A stretch of 64,000 nt of DNA from Paracoccaceae bacterium (lineage in GTDB: Bacteria; Pseudomonadota; Alphaproteobacteria; Rhodobacterales; Rhodobacteraceae), in NCBI GenBank assembly GCA_030148005.1, contig JASBUI010000006.1, positions 157,009 to 221,008 of the forward strand, given 5' to 3'. Below the pieces are notes generated by a model. That model was not told where the DNA came from. It ran no database searches and saw only the letters and a list, made by a program, of their open reading frames with translations. The position numbers were made by a program, and so were the translations under genes. This document shows positions 43,299 through 52,675 of this stretch, in pieces. Within the stretch, counting starts at the first letter, position 1. The number at the start of each line of letters is the position of its first letter.

Positions 43299-44300
43299 TT
43301 AGTTCATCATGTTGATTTCTTGTGCCTTGGCGATGTTGTCGGCGCCAACGTCGGCCTCGAACTTGGCCCAAACCGGCTTCATCGCGTCAACCCATGCCTG
43401 ACGCTGCTCTGGTGTCAGCTCACGGATAACGCCGCCCGCTGCCAGAATTGCCTGCTTGGCAGCTTCGTTGGTCTCAAATGCCTTGGCGTTACGCTCTTTG
43501 GTCACTTCGCCAAGAATTGTCAGGAACTGCTCGCGCACATCTGCGGGCAGGCCATCCAGCCAGTCAACCGAGGTCACGACGAGATAGTCGATGATGCCGT
43601 GGTTGGTTTCGGTTGTGCCGTCCTGAACTTCAAAGAACTTCTTGCCGTAGATGTTGGACCATGTGTTTTCCTGGCCGTCGACAACACCCTGCTGCAGAGC
43701 GCCGTAAACTTCCGAAAAGGCCATCTTCTGCGGCGTGGCGCCAATGGCTTCCATCTGCGCAACCAGAACCTCGGAAGGCTGTACGCGGAACTTCAGACCA
43801 TTTGCGTCTGTCGGCAGGATCAGCGGCTTGTTCGCCGACATCTGCTTTAGACCATTGTGCCAATAGGCAAGGCCCTGAAGGCCGCGCTTTTGCATGCTGT
43901 CCAGCATTGCCTGACCGGTGTCAGAGCCCTGGAACGCATCAACCGCATCCATGTTCGCGAACATGAAGGGCAGATCGAACAGGCGGAACTTCTTAGTGAA
44001 TGTTTCGAACTTGGACAGCGAGGGCGCTGCAAGCTGAACATCGCCCTGAAGCATTGCTTCAAGAACCTTGTTGTCGTTGTAGAGCGTAGAGTTGGGGAAG
44101 ACTTCCATGCAAGCCTTGCCGTTCATCTCTTCATTGACGCGCTTGGCAAGCAATGTGGCAGCGATCCCCTTGGGGTGCTTGTCGGTGTTCGTGACATGCG
44201 CAAACTTGATGACAATCTCGCCCGGCTCGCAGGATGCGAAGGCAAGACCAGGTGTCAGGGTAATGGCCGCGATCGTCGCAGCCTTGAGCAGATGTTTCAT
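43299..44300 (-). CDS. dctP: TRAP transporter substrate-binding protein (DctP type), locus 2
   Basis: The 333-residue periplasmic protein has a signal peptide (MKHLLKAATIAAITLTPG, cleavage near AFASC). The DctP core follows, with NGLKFRVQPSEVLVAQMEAIGA carrying the conserved carboxylate-binding arginine (about residue 165). GVVDGQENTWSNIYGKKFFE lies near 200. The second of two adjacent ATGs (44300) is best spaced from GGGAGG. It is divergent from dctB-dctD, with shared palindromes between them. Sequence style is close to C4-dicarboxylate binders, though the ligand is not proven. Confidence 0.94.
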   Translation of the reverse strand: MKHLLKAATIAAITLTPGLAFASCEPGEIVIKFAHVTNTDKHPKGIAATLLAKRVNEEMNGKACMEVFPNSTLYNDNKVLEAMLQGDVQLAAPSLSKFETFTKKFRLFDLPFMFANMDAVDAFQGSDTGQAMLDSMQKRGLQGLAYWHNGLKQMSANKPLILPTDANGLKFRVQPSEVLVAQMEAIGATPQKMAFSEVYGALQQGVVDGQENTWSNIYGKKFFEVQDGTTETNHGIIDYLVVTSVDWLDGLPADVREQFLTILGEVTKERNAKAFETNEAAKQAILAAGGVIRELTPEQRQAWVDAMKPVWAKFEADVGADNIAKAQEINMMN

Positions 44301-44455
44301 CATTTCCTCCCGTGAAACGTCTCGTGCCGGCAAGAACCGGTCGATCTAATGACTTTGCCCTGAATGGCCACGGGAACAAATGGAAAGAAATGCGCCGAAA
44401 AATATCAATAATTCTCAATTAGTTGCGAGCCAAAGCTCTGCCTTGCGCGCAAAAA

Positions 44456-44516
44456 CTGTGCGAAATCTCGGACACAGCGCTATGCAAGAACCATCGTTGT
44501 GCGATATTCCGCACAA
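44456..44516. promoter_or_regulatory. Two DctD-type palindromes between dctP and dctB, locus 2
   Basis: TTGTGCG (44497-44503) and CGCACAA (44510-44516) form a perfect inverted repeat that ends at the base before the dctB ATG. A diverged copy (CTGTGCGA, then CGGACACAG) lies at 44456-44477, with centres exactly 40 bases apart. They resemble the TGCGGA/TCCGCA palindrome of locus 1. Confidence 0.65.
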
Positions 44517-46283
44517 ATGAAATCTGACCCCAGCGAATCGCGCGCCCGCAGGCGCCTGCCTGTACTGGCCTTTCTTGCAGGCTATGTATTGCTTGCCGCG
44601 CTCGTCGTTGCCGGGGTCTTTCTGGGCTCATTGCGCAGCAACCTTGCCGCACTTGGAAAGACGGGCGAAGTGCGCCTGTCACAGGCGGCGGACCGTTTGC
44701 AGGGGCAGCTGGAAAGCTACCGCGAATTGCCGAACTTTCTGGCCCGCCATCCAACCGTCGTTGCGGTGCTGGAAGGACATGAAAATTCCCGCGATGCGAA
44801 CGAATTTCTTCTCAACATGGCCCTGACGGCAGGCGCGCAAGACATCTTTCTTGCCGATGCCAGCGGCCGCATCGTGGCCGCGTCCGACTTTGAGAAATCC
44901 GCAAGCAGCCTTGGCCAGAACATCGCAGAGCGGCCCGATTTCAGGGGCGCCATGAACGGCGGGCTTGGCTTTTTCCACGGGCTTGACCGGGGCGGCGCGG
45001 GGCGAGAGTTCTTTTATGCACGCGGCGTCATTTCAAACGCAGCGCCGCCCATTGGCGCCATCATCGTCAAGGTCGATCTGGCGCAGGTCGAATTTGAATG
45101 GCGGATCGACGAGGATGTCGTCGCCTTCTTCGATCAGGATCAGGTGGCCTTTATCTCGAACCGTCCGGGCCTGATACTGCGCCAGTTGGACCAAGGGGCG
45201 GGCGCGCTGGCAACTCCCCGCACGGGCAGCTACCCGCCCTTTTACCCCACCATCCGGCGGCGGGTGATGGGCAATGAGGTCTGGACGATCCAAGGCGCCG
45301 ATCTGCCGCGCAGCTCCTTGGTGCGCACGCGCGAGATACCTCAGATCGACATGACCGCGCGGGCCTTTATGGACATCCGGCCGGTTCTGCGCACGGCCAG
45401 TTTGCAGGCCATGCTGTCGGCTGCATTGGCCGCGCTATTGGGGCTTGCGATCCTCATCGTGGCCCAAAGACGCCGCCGCCTGACAGAACAGCTTGCGGTC
45501 GAAGCGGCCGTAAACGCCCGCCTTGAAGCGCGGGTCGAGGCGCGAACGGCCGAGTTGCATCAGGCGCAGGACCAGTTGATCCAGGCCGGTAAGCTTTCGG
45601 CGCTTGGCCAGATGTCGGCGGGCATCAGCCACGAATTGAACCAGCCCCTGTCCGCCATCCAGAACTTTGCCGAAAACGGCCGGAAACTTATAGAACTTGG
45701 CCGTCAGGACGAGGCGCGCGAAAACCTTGGCCTGATCGCCGAACAGACAGAGCGCATGAACCGGATCATCCGAAACCTGCGCGCCTTTGCCCGGAAAGAG
45801 CCCGAAAAGCTCGAAGATGTCGAAATCGGCGCCATCATCGATGACGCGGTGTCCCTGACCGGCATTCGCAGCCGCGAAGAGGGGGTTCAGATCGCTCGCA
45901 CAGGCCTGGGCGGTCCGGTCCTTGTGGTTGGCGGGCGCGTGCGGCTTCAGCAGGTGCTGGTCAACCTGATCTCTAACGCAATGGACGCGATGGCGGGGCA
46001 GGAGAACAAGAAGATTACCATCGATCTGGCCCGCGCGGATGCATCCCGCGTTTCCTTGCGCGTGCGCGACAATGGCCCCGGCCTTGCCGATCCGCAGCGC
46101 GCATTCGAGCCGTTTTATTCAACAAAGGATGTTGGCGCCTCCAACGGTCTGGGTCTTGGCCTGTCGATCTCATTCGGGATCATCGGCAGCTTTGGGGGCG
46201 AAATTGACGTGCGCAACCTCGCCGAAGGCGGCGCTGAGTTTACCGTCACGCTGAAGGCGGCCAGACAAGAGGCAGCGGCATGA
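44517..46283 (+). CDS. dctB: DctB-like sensor histidine kinase, locus 2
   Basis: The 588-residue kinase has a first helix near residues 18-38 and a periplasmic double-PAS/CACHE sensor to about 290. A second helix is followed by a coiled coil and HisKA/HATPase_c domains. The phospho-histidine is in AGISHELNQPLSAI (near 375). The N box is VNLISNAMDAM, with G boxes DNGPGLAD and GLGLGLSIS. The ATG at 44517 directly abuts a palindrome and lacks a Shine-Dalgarno, so leaderless or weak initiation is possible. A GTG at 44499 is an unlikely alternative. Its stop overlaps the dctD ATG. Confidence 0.9.
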   Translation: MKSDPSESRARRRLPVLAFLAGYVLLAALVVAGVFLGSLRSNLAALGKTGEVRLSQAADRLQGQLESYRELPNFLARHPTVVAVLEGHENSRDANEFLLNMALTAGAQDIFLADASGRIVAASDFEKSASSLGQNIAERPDFRGAMNGGLGFFHGLDRGGAGREFFYARGVISNAAPPIGAIIVKVDLAQVEFEWRIDEDVVAFFDQDQVAFISNRPGLILRQLDQGAGALATPRTGSYPPFYPTIRRRVMGNEVWTIQGADLPRSSLVRTREIPQIDMTARAFMDIRPVLRTASLQAMLSAALAALLGLAILIVAQRRRRLTEQLAVEAAVNARLEARVEARTAELHQAQDQLIQAGKLSALGQMSAGISHELNQPLSAIQNFAENGRKLIELGRQDEARENLGLIAEQTERMNRIIRNLRAFARKEPEKLEDVEIGAIIDDAVSLTGIRSREEGVQIARTGLGGPVLVVGGRVRLQQVLVNLISNAMDAMAGQENKKITIDLARADASRVSLRVRDNGPGLADPQRAFEPFYSTKDVGASNGLGLGLSISFGIIGSFGGEIDVRNLAEGGAEFTVTLKAARQEAAA

Positions 46284-47503
46284 TCCGAAACGTACTTTTG
46301 ATCGAAGATGACCGCGCACTTCGAATGGCCCTTGCCCAAACGCTGGAACTTGAAGGCATCAGCGTGACCGCGGCGGCAAGCTTTGTTGAGGCCAAGCCGA
46401 TGATCTCGGCAGCCTTCGAAGGTATCATTCTGTCCGATATCCGTCTGCCGGGCCGCGATGGTTTTGACGTTTTGGGGCTGGCGCAGGGCGTTGACACGGA
46501 TCTGCCCGTCATCCTTTTGACCGGTGAGGGCGACGTTCCGACAGCCGTGCGCGCGATGAGCGCCGGGGCCTATGACTTTCTGGAAAAGCCCTGCGCGCCC
46601 GATCACCTTGTCGAAGTGCTGAACCGCGCAATCGCGCATCGCACTTTGGTTCTTGAAAACCGCCATATGGAACAAAAGCTTCGGCGCAGTGATCCGGCGG
46701 CCACGAACTTTCCCGGTCCATCCGACGTCACAGAAGAGCTGCGCGCGGCGCTTCGCAAGGCCGCGGGCCTGCCCATTGATCTTCACCTTCATGGCCCCGC
46801 TGGCGCGGGAAAACGCCTTGCTGCCCACACAATTCATGCCCTGTCCGACAAAGAGCAAAGCTTTGTCCCCATCTCGATGGACCGCGCCGCGCCTGATGCG
46901 ATCTCAAGCCTTGAGATCACCCAGGTTCCAACGACGCTTTCGGTCAAGAACCTTGGCGCGGCAAGCTATGAACAACAGCTTCAACTCTTGCGCCTTACCG
47001 AAAGCCACGACCAGCTACGCCTGATCACTTCCGATCCGCTTTCGCTGTCCCAGCTACGCGAACGCGGGCTGTCGCAGGATCTTTTCTTCGCGCTGAACCT
47101 GCTAGAGATCAAAGTGCCCTCACTGGCCGAGCGCAAAGCCGACATGCCGGTCCTGTTCGAGGCACTTGTCAGGCAGGCCTGCCGCAGCATGAACCGCGAT
47201 ATGCCAAAGATCCCCGAAAGCGTCTTTGCCGATGTGACAGCGCGCGACTGGGCCGACAACCTGCCCGAGCTGCGCAACTTTGCCCATAGTTTCACCCTTG
47301 GCCTGGCCAGTCCCCACGCCGCTCAGGCAGAGCTTGGCCTTGCCGAACAGATCGAGGCGTTTGAACGTATGGTGCTAAGCGAAACGCTGCGCCGGCAGGG
47401 GGGGAAGGCGGCGCAGGCGGCTCGTGCGCTGGGCCTGCCGCGCAAGACCTTCTACGACAAGCTTGCCCGCCATGGTCTGAAGCCCAAAGACTTTCGCACC
47501 TGA
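46280..47503 (+). CDS. dctD: DctD-like response regulator with a degenerate ATPase, locus 2
   Basis: The 407-residue protein has an intact receiver (Asp53, Lys103) and an intact C-terminal Fis-type helix-turn-helix (AARALGLPRKTFYDKL). Its central AAA+ domain is eroded. Walker A is GPAGAGKR (172-179). The Walker B acidic pair is replaced (SVKNLG where locus 1 has FLDEVG), and the sigma54-contact GAFTGA loop is absent. ATP hydrolysis is unlikely, and it probably works as a phosphorylation-controlled DNA-binding regulator at the nearby palindromes. It overlaps dctB by 4 bases (ATGA). Confidence 0.88.
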   Translation: MIRNVLLIEDDRALRMALAQTLELEGISVTAAASFVEAKPMISAAFEGIILSDIRLPGRDGFDVLGLAQGVDTDLPVILLTGEGDVPTAVRAMSAGAYDFLEKPCAPDHLVEVLNRAIAHRTLVLENRHMEQKLRRSDPAATNFPGPSDVTEELRAALRKAAGLPIDLHLHGPAGAGKRLAAHTIHALSDKEQSFVPISMDRAAPDAISSLEITQVPTTLSVKNLGAASYEQQLQLLRLTESHDQLRLITSDPLSLSQLRERGLSQDLFFALNLLEIKVPSLAERKADMPVLFEALVRQACRSMNRDMPKIPESVFADVTARDWADNLPELRNFAHSFTLGLASPHAAQAELGLAEQIEAFERMVLSETLRRQGGKAAQAARALGLPRKTFYDKLARHGLKPKDFRT

Positions 47504-47607
47504 CAACCCGCGAAGCGAGCGAAGGCCCACCAAAAAACCGCAGCCCCAAAAAGCAAAAGGACCGCCGCGGCGATCCCCTGCAATCCTGCATATATGCAGT
47601 TCCAAAT

Positions 47608-47682
47608 TGGAGCGGGCGATGAGATTCGAACTCACGACCCTAACCTTGGCAAGGTTATGCTCTACCCCTGAGCTACGCCCGC
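47608..47682 (-). tRNA. tRNA-Gly (GCC)
   Basis: On the minus strand, GCGGGCG (from 47682) pairs with CGCCCGC before an encoded TCCA (to 47608). The D arm is AGCTCAGGGGTAGAGC, the anticodon stem-loop AACCTTGCCAAGGTT carries GCC, and the T loop is GTTCGAATC. The total is 75 bases including CCA. Confidence 0.96.
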
Positions 47683-47830
47683 GTCCTTGGATGTCGCGGA
47701 GATATAAAGTCTGGTTGCGTCCTGCAAGGGGAAAATGCCGGGCATTGCGAAAAAGTTGCGCGCCCTAAGATCGGACGGAACGGGGCGCTGAATGTGGTGG
47801 ATGACGCGCCAGCGCGCGCCTTACCCAACG

Positions 47831-48433
47831 CTATGCCCCTGCCGGGTCGGTGCGGTAGCGCAGATCGGGCAGAATAGCCTCGTAAAGGGCGATTGCCGCT
47901 TCGGGATCTGCGGCGCCTTCGCTTTTTGCAAGCGTCAGGCTGGCCAGCCCATGCACCAGCGACCAGACGAACATTTCATTCCCTTCGGCGCCCGCAGCGC
48001 CCGGCACGATCGGCGCTGAAATGCGGCGCAGAACGTCATAGGCCGCATCGGCGGCGGTGCACAACTCATCGCTGGTTTCATCGCGGCTGGAGCCGCCGAA
48101 CATCAAGTGAAAGAGCCCCGGGCTTGCAAGCGCAAACCGAAGGTATCCGCGCCCCGCCGCCAGAATGCGATCGCGCGGCGAGACAGAGGCACCGGCCAGT
48201 TCGGTTTCCATCGACTGGGTAAACTCGCGGTACCCTTGCGCGATTACAGCCGTTCTAAGATCGGCAAGGGAAGGGAAGTGATACGCAGGCGCGGCGTGGC
48301 TGACCCCGGCAAGCGCGGCGGCCTTTCGGATCGAAAGAGCATCCGGTCCGCCCTTGCGCACCAACGAGACGCCAGCGGCAATCAATGCGGCGCGAAGGTC
48401 TCCATGATGGTGGGGGCGTTTTTCGGCGGTCAT
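47831..48433 (-). CDS. TetR/AcrR-family transcriptional regulator
   Basis: The 200-residue protein has a TetR-type helix-turn-helix at about residues 12-60 (SIRKAAALAGVSHAAPAYHF). A larger helical ligand domain of the WHG/TetR_C type follows (FHLMFGGSS near residue 107). It is divergent from a DUF2306 membrane protein gene, and two perfect palindromes lie between the two starts. It most likely represses both genes. The inducing ligand is unknown. Confidence 0.9.
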   Translation of the reverse strand: MTAEKRPHHHGDLRAALIAAGVSLVRKGGPDALSIRKAAALAGVSHAAPAYHFPSLADLRTAVIAQGYREFTQSMETELAGASVSPRDRILAAGRGYLRFALASPGLFHLMFGGSSRDETSDELCTAADAAYDVLRRISAPIVPGAAGAEGNEMFVWSLVHGLASLTLAKSEGAADPEAAIALYEAILPDLRYRTDPAGA

Positions 48434-48454
48434 GGGGGTAGGGTAGCATCTAAC

Positions 48455-48494
48455 TTGACAGTGTCAATTTGGATCCGTAACTTGACACTGTCAA
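48455..48494. promoter_or_regulatory. Twin TetR-type operators over divergent promoters
   Basis: TTGACA-G-TGTCAA (48455-48467) and TTGACA-C-TGTCAA (48482-48494) are perfect palindromes embedded in the same 19-base context, with centres 27 bases apart. Each TTGACA can serve as a -35 in either direction, so binding would block both promoters. Confidence 0.75.
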
Positions 48495-48510
48495 TTTTAA
48501 GGATTCCCCC

Positions 48511-49128
48511 ATGGCTCGTCCATCCTGGCCACTTTTCATCGCCGCATTTCTAAGCCTTGCCGTTGCCCTTGTTTCCTACCGCTTCCTGCTTCTGGGCCTG
48601 GACGGCGCCTTTGAAAGCATGGCCGGCCATCTTGCAAACCGCCGTCTGGCGCTGCTTTTGCACGTCAGCGCGGCGCCGGTCGCCTTGGCCTTGGGGGTCT
48701 TTCAGTTCCTTCCAAAGCTGAGCGCGCGCCATCCCGGCCTACACAGGTTGAGCGGGCGCATCTATGCGCTGGCGGTTCTTGTTGGCGGGGCTTCGGGGCT
48801 GGTTTTGGCTATCGGGGCCGAAGGCGGGCCTGTGGCGGCGGCCGGTTTCGGGCTTTTGGCAGTTCTCTGGATCGGGATTACCGGCAATGCGGTGCGCCTT
48901 GCGATGCAGCGCGACATAGCTGCGCATCGCCGCTGGATGATCCGATCCTACGCGCTGACGTTCGCGGCGGTAACGTTGCGGATATACCTGCCTTTTCTTA
49001 TTGGCCTCGGCGGGCTGGACTATGCGCAAAGTTCAATCTGGGTGGCTTGGGCCTGCTGGGTTCCAAACCTATTGCTTGCGCAGTGGTGGCTGACGCGCAC
49101 CGCATCAAAAGCGGCGCGCGTAACCTAG
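48511..49128 (+). CDS. DUF2306 membrane protein
   Basis: The 205-residue product has six or more hydrophobic segments. A DUF2306-like core holds histidines in LLLHVSAAPVALALGVFQF (near residue 50), RHPGLHRLSGRIYA (near 72) and AHRRWMIRSYALT (near 136). The conserved histidines suggest haem or metal contact, but this is unproven. The ATG at 48511 has AAGGA 7 bases upstream. It is probably repressed by the divergent TetR. It converges on the pyruvate carboxylase gene with a 16-base gap. Confidence 0.85.
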   Translation: MARPSWPLFIAAFLSLAVALVSYRFLLLGLDGAFESMAGHLANRRLALLLHVSAAPVALALGVFQFLPKLSARHPGLHRLSGRIYALAVLVGGASGLVLAIGAEGGPVAAAGFGLLAVLWIGITGNAVRLAMQRDIAAHRRWMIRSYALTFAAVTLRIYLPFLIGLGGLDYAQSSIWVAWACWVPNLLLAQWWLTRTASKAARVT

Positions 49129-49144
49129 CGCGAAAGCGCGCCGA

Positions 49145-52100
49145 TCAGTCTTCCAGTTCGATCAAAAGATCCTTGGCGTCGATCTGACCACCGGCTACAA
49201 CATGCACCGCCTTGATGGTGGCATCACGCTCGGCGTGGATGCCGGTTTCCATCTTCATCGCCTCGATCGTGAGCAAAAGATCGCCTTCCTTGACCTTGCT
49301 GCCGACAGTGGTTCCAACCGTGGCAACGACGCCCGGCATCGGCGCGCCGATGTGATTTGGATTGCCCGGCTCTGCCTTGGGGCGGCTGGCCTTGGTCGCG
49401 GTGACCTTGCGGTCGGGCACGCGAATGACGCGCGGCTGACCGTTGAGTTCGAAAAAGACCTTGGCCTCTCCGACATCGTTGGTCTCGCCCACGGCCTGAA
49501 GGCGAATTTCCAGCGTCTTGCCCGGATCAATCTCGACCGCGATCTCTTCGCCCGGTTCCATCCCGTAAAAGAACGTATGCGTCGGAAGGGTGCGCACGGG
49601 TCCGTAGGTGCGATGGCGGCCCATGTAGTCCATGAACACCTTGGGGTACATCAGATAGCCGTTGAGATCCTCGTCATCGACGCTTTTGCCTTCAAGCTCT
49701 TTCGATACCTGCGCGCGTACAGCTTCCAGATCCACAGGCTCCATCGAGGCGCCGGGACGCTCAAGCATCGGCTTTTCACCCTTCAGGATCTTTTGCTGGA
49801 TGGCTTTGGGCCAGCCACCCGGCGGTTGCCCCAGATTGCCGCGCATCATGTCGATGACGCTATCCGGAAAGGCGACATCCGTCTTGGGGTCTTCGACCTC
49901 GGCGCGGGTCAGACCCTGCGCCACCATCATCAGCGCCATGTCACCCACAACCTTGGAGGACGGGGTAACCTTAACGATATCCCCGAACATCTGGTTCACA
50001 TCCGCATAGGTCTGGGCCACTTCGTGCCAGCGCTCTTCAAGACCAAGCGAGCGGGCCTGCGCCTTGAGGTTGGTGAACTGGCCGCCCGGCATCTCATGCA
50101 GATAGACCTCTGAGGCGGGCGCCTGCAGGCCGCTTTCAAAGGGCCGGTAGTGTTCGCGCACCGCTTCCCAGTAGTTGGAAATCTCGCGGATCGCGGCAAT
50201 GTCCAGGCCGCTGTCGCGCTCTGTGCGTGCCAACGCCTCGACGACCGAACCAAGCGTCGGCTGCGATGTGTTGCCCGAAAGCGCATCCATCGCCGCATCA
50301 ACCGCATCAACCCCCGCCGCCGAGGCGGCAAGTATCGTCGCGATCCCCGCGCCAGAAGTATCATGCGTGTGGAAATGGATCGGCAGGCCAACCTCTTCCT
50401 TAAGCGCCTTGACCAGAACGCTGGCCGCGGCTGGCTTCAAAAGGCCGGCCATGTCCTTGAGGCCCAGAACGTGGGCGCCCGCGGACTTAAGCTCTTTGCC
50501 CATCTCGACGTAATACTTCAGATCGTATTTCGCGCGCTCGGGGTTCAGGATGTCGCCGGTATAACAGATGGTGCCTTCACAGACCTTGTTGGCCTCGACA
50601 ACCGCATCCATCGCAACGCGCATGTTTTCGACCCAGTTGAGACTGTCGAAGACGCGGAAGACATCAACGCCGGTCTTGGCGGCCTGCGCTACAAAGCTTT
50701 GAACGACGTTGTCAGGATAGTTGGTATAGCCCACGCCGTTGGACGCCCGCAAAAGCATCTGCGTCATGACGTTGGGCAACTCTTTGCGCAGATCGCGCAG
50801 CCGCTGCCACGGACATTCCTGCAAGAACCGGTAGGCCACATCAAAGGTTGCCCCGCCCCAGCACTCGACACTGAAAAGTTCGGGCAAGTTGGCGGCATAG
50901 ACCGGCGCAACGCGGATCATGTCGATCGACCGCATGCGCGTGGCCAAAAGGCTTTGGTGCCCGTCGCGCATCGTGGTGTCGGTGATCAAAAGCTGTTTCT
51001 GATCCGACATCCAGGATGCCACGGCCTCGGGGCCGAACTCATCAAGGATATTGCGGGTGCCCGGCGTCGGCTGATCGCTTTTGGGCGCAGGCGGGCGTGG
51101 AGTTTTCAGACCCGCAGGCGGCGCGGTTCGCCCTTCGGTTTCGGGATGGCCGTTGACGGTAATGTCCGCGACATAAGTCAGGATCTTGGTGGCCCGATCG
51201 CGCCGGCGCTTGAAGTTGAAAAGCGCGGGCGTCTCATCGATGAACTTGGTTGTGTATTCGTTCGACAGGAAAGTGGGGTGCTTTAGCAGGTTCTCGACAA
51301 AGGCGATGTTGGTTGAAACGCCGCGAATACGAAACTCGCGCAGCGCCCGGTCCATGCGCGCAATCGCGGCCTCTGGCGTCGGCGCCCATGCCGTCACTTT
51401 TTCCAGCAGGCTGTCATAATAGCGCGTGATGACGGCGCCCGAATAGGCGGTGCCGCCGTCAAGCCGGATGCCCATGCCGGTTGCTCCGCGATAGGCGGTG
51501 ATGCGGCCATAGTCGGGAATGAAGTTGTTCAGCGGATCTTCGGTCGTCACGCGGCACTGAATGGCGTGACCGCGCAGCTGCACATCGTATTGCGCCGCCG
51601 TTCCCGTCGCCTCGACCAGCGATTTGCCCTCGGCGATAAGGATCTGCGCGCGCACGATGTCGATGCCGGTGACTTCCTCGGTCACGGTGTGTTCAACTTG
51701 AACGCGGGGGTTCACTTCGATGAAGTAGAACTTGCCGGTGTCCATATCCATCAGGAACTCGACTGTTCCGGCGCATTCATAGTTCACGTGCTCACAGATT
51801 TTCTTGCCAAGGGCGCAAATCTGCTCGCGCTGGGTGCCTGTCAGGTAAGGCGCCGGGGCGCGTTCGACCACTTTCTGGTTGCGCCGCTGGACCGAACAGT
51901 CACGCTCATAAAGGTGGTAGATGCTGCCATGCGTGTCGCCAAGGATCTGCACTTCGACATGGCGGGCGCGGGTGATCATCTTTTCAAGATAGCCCTCGCC
52001 ATTGCCAAAGGCCGCTTCGGCCTCGCGCCGGCCTTCCAGCACTTTTTCCTCTAGCTCGTCCTCTGACAGGATCGGACGCATGCCGCGCCCGCCGCCGCCC

Positions 52101-52591
52101 CAGCTGGCCTTGAGCATAAGCGGATAACCCACCTCGGCCGCCTGCTTGCGGATCAGCGCCATGTCATCGCCAAGAACTTCCGTGGCCGGGACAACCGGCA
52201 CGCCGGCCTCAATCGCCACGCGCCTTGCGCTGGCCTTATCGCCAAGCGCGCGCATCGTTTCGGCCTTGGGGCCGATGAACGTGATGCCCGCCGCGGTGCA
52301 GGCATCCACAAAGTCGGGGTTTTCCGACAAAAGCCCATAGCCGGGGTGGATGGCATCGGCGCCTGACATCTTGGCGACGCGAATAATCTCTTCGATGGAA
52401 AGGTAGGCGGCAACAGGTCCCAGACCTTCGCCAATGCGGTAAGCCTCATCCGCTTTGAAGCGATGCAGGCTAAGCTTGTCTTCTTCGGCAAAGACCGCAA
52501 CCGTGCGCTTGCCAAGCTCATTGGCTGCGCGCATCACGCGGATGGCAATTTCGCCGCGGTTGGCAATCAGGATCTTCTTGAACTCAGCCAT
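49145..52591 (-). CDS. pyc: Pyruvate carboxylase
   Basis: This biotin enzyme carboxylates pyruvate to oxaloacetate to refill the TCA cycle. The 1148-residue chain has the full order. Biotin carboxylase/ATP-grasp spans about 1-455 (KASWGGGGRGMR). The carboxyltransferase barrel is near 535-810 (TMRDGHQSLLATRMR; ECWGGATFDVAYRF). The tetramerisation region follows. The biotin carboxyl carrier domain holds the biotinyl lysine at Lys1113 (EAMKME). No break or frameshift is seen. The minus-strand start is an ATG at 52591. It stands as a single gene. Confidence 0.98.
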   Translation of the reverse strand: MAEFKKILIANRGEIAIRVMRAANELGKRTVAVFAEEDKLSLHRFKADEAYRIGEGLGPVAAYLSIEEIIRVAKMSGADAIHPGYGLLSENPDFVDACTAAGITFIGPKAETMRALGDKASARRVAIEAGVPVVPATEVLGDDMALIRKQAAEVGYPLMLKASWGGGGRGMRPILSEDELEEKVLEGRREAEAAFGNGEGYLEKMITRARHVEVQILGDTHGSIYHLYERDCSVQRRNQKVVERAPAPYLTGTQREQICALGKKICEHVNYECAGTVEFLMDMDTGKFYFIEVNPRVQVEHTVTEEVTGIDIVRAQILIAEGKSLVEATGTAAQYDVQLRGHAIQCRVTTEDPLNNFIPDYGRITAYRGATGMGIRLDGGTAYSGAVITRYYDSLLEKVTAWAPTPEAAIARMDRALREFRIRGVSTNIAFVENLLKHPTFLSNEYTTKFIDETPALFNFKRRRDRATKILTYVADITVNGHPETEGRTAPPAGLKTPRPPAPKSDQPTPGTRNILDEFGPEAVASWMSDQKQLLITDTTMRDGHQSLLATRMRSIDMIRVAPVYAANLPELFSVECWGGATFDVAYRFLQECPWQRLRDLRKELPNVMTQMLLRASNGVGYTNYPDNVVQSFVAQAAKTGVDVFRVFDSLNWVENMRVAMDAVVEANKVCEGTICYTGDILNPERAKYDLKYYVEMGKELKSAGAHVLGLKDMAGLLKPAAASVLVKALKEEVGLPIHFHTHDTSGAGIATILAASAAGVDAVDAAMDALSGNTSQPTLGSVVEALARTERDSGLDIAAIREISNYWEAVREHYRPFESGLQAPASEVYLHEMPGGQFTNLKAQARSLGLEERWHEVAQTYADVNQMFGDIVKVTPSSKVVGDMALMMVAQGLTRAEVEDPKTDVAFPDSVIDMMRGNLGQPPGGWPKAIQQKILKGEKPMLERPGASMEPVDLEAVRAQVSKELEGKSVDDEDLNGYLMYPKVFMDYMGRHRTYGPVRTLPTHTFFYGMEPGEEIAVEIDPGKTLEIRLQAVGETNDVGEAKVFFELNGQPRVIRVPDRKVTATKASRPKAEPGNPNHIGAPMPGVVATVGTTVGSKVKEGDLLLTIEAMKMETGIHAERDATIKAVHVVAGGQIDAKDLLIELED

Positions 52592-52675
52592 AGATAGCGC
52601 CCCCTTTGCAAGTGCAGCATTCCTAGGCGGAATTGGACCCGTGGTAAAGCGCTGCGACGTGGCAATATCGACGCA

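Noticed and set aside
42402..43850. 482-codon open frame on the plus strand
   Set aside because: It is antisense to dctM, dctQ and dctP of the second locus; composition is basic and repetitive with no domain.
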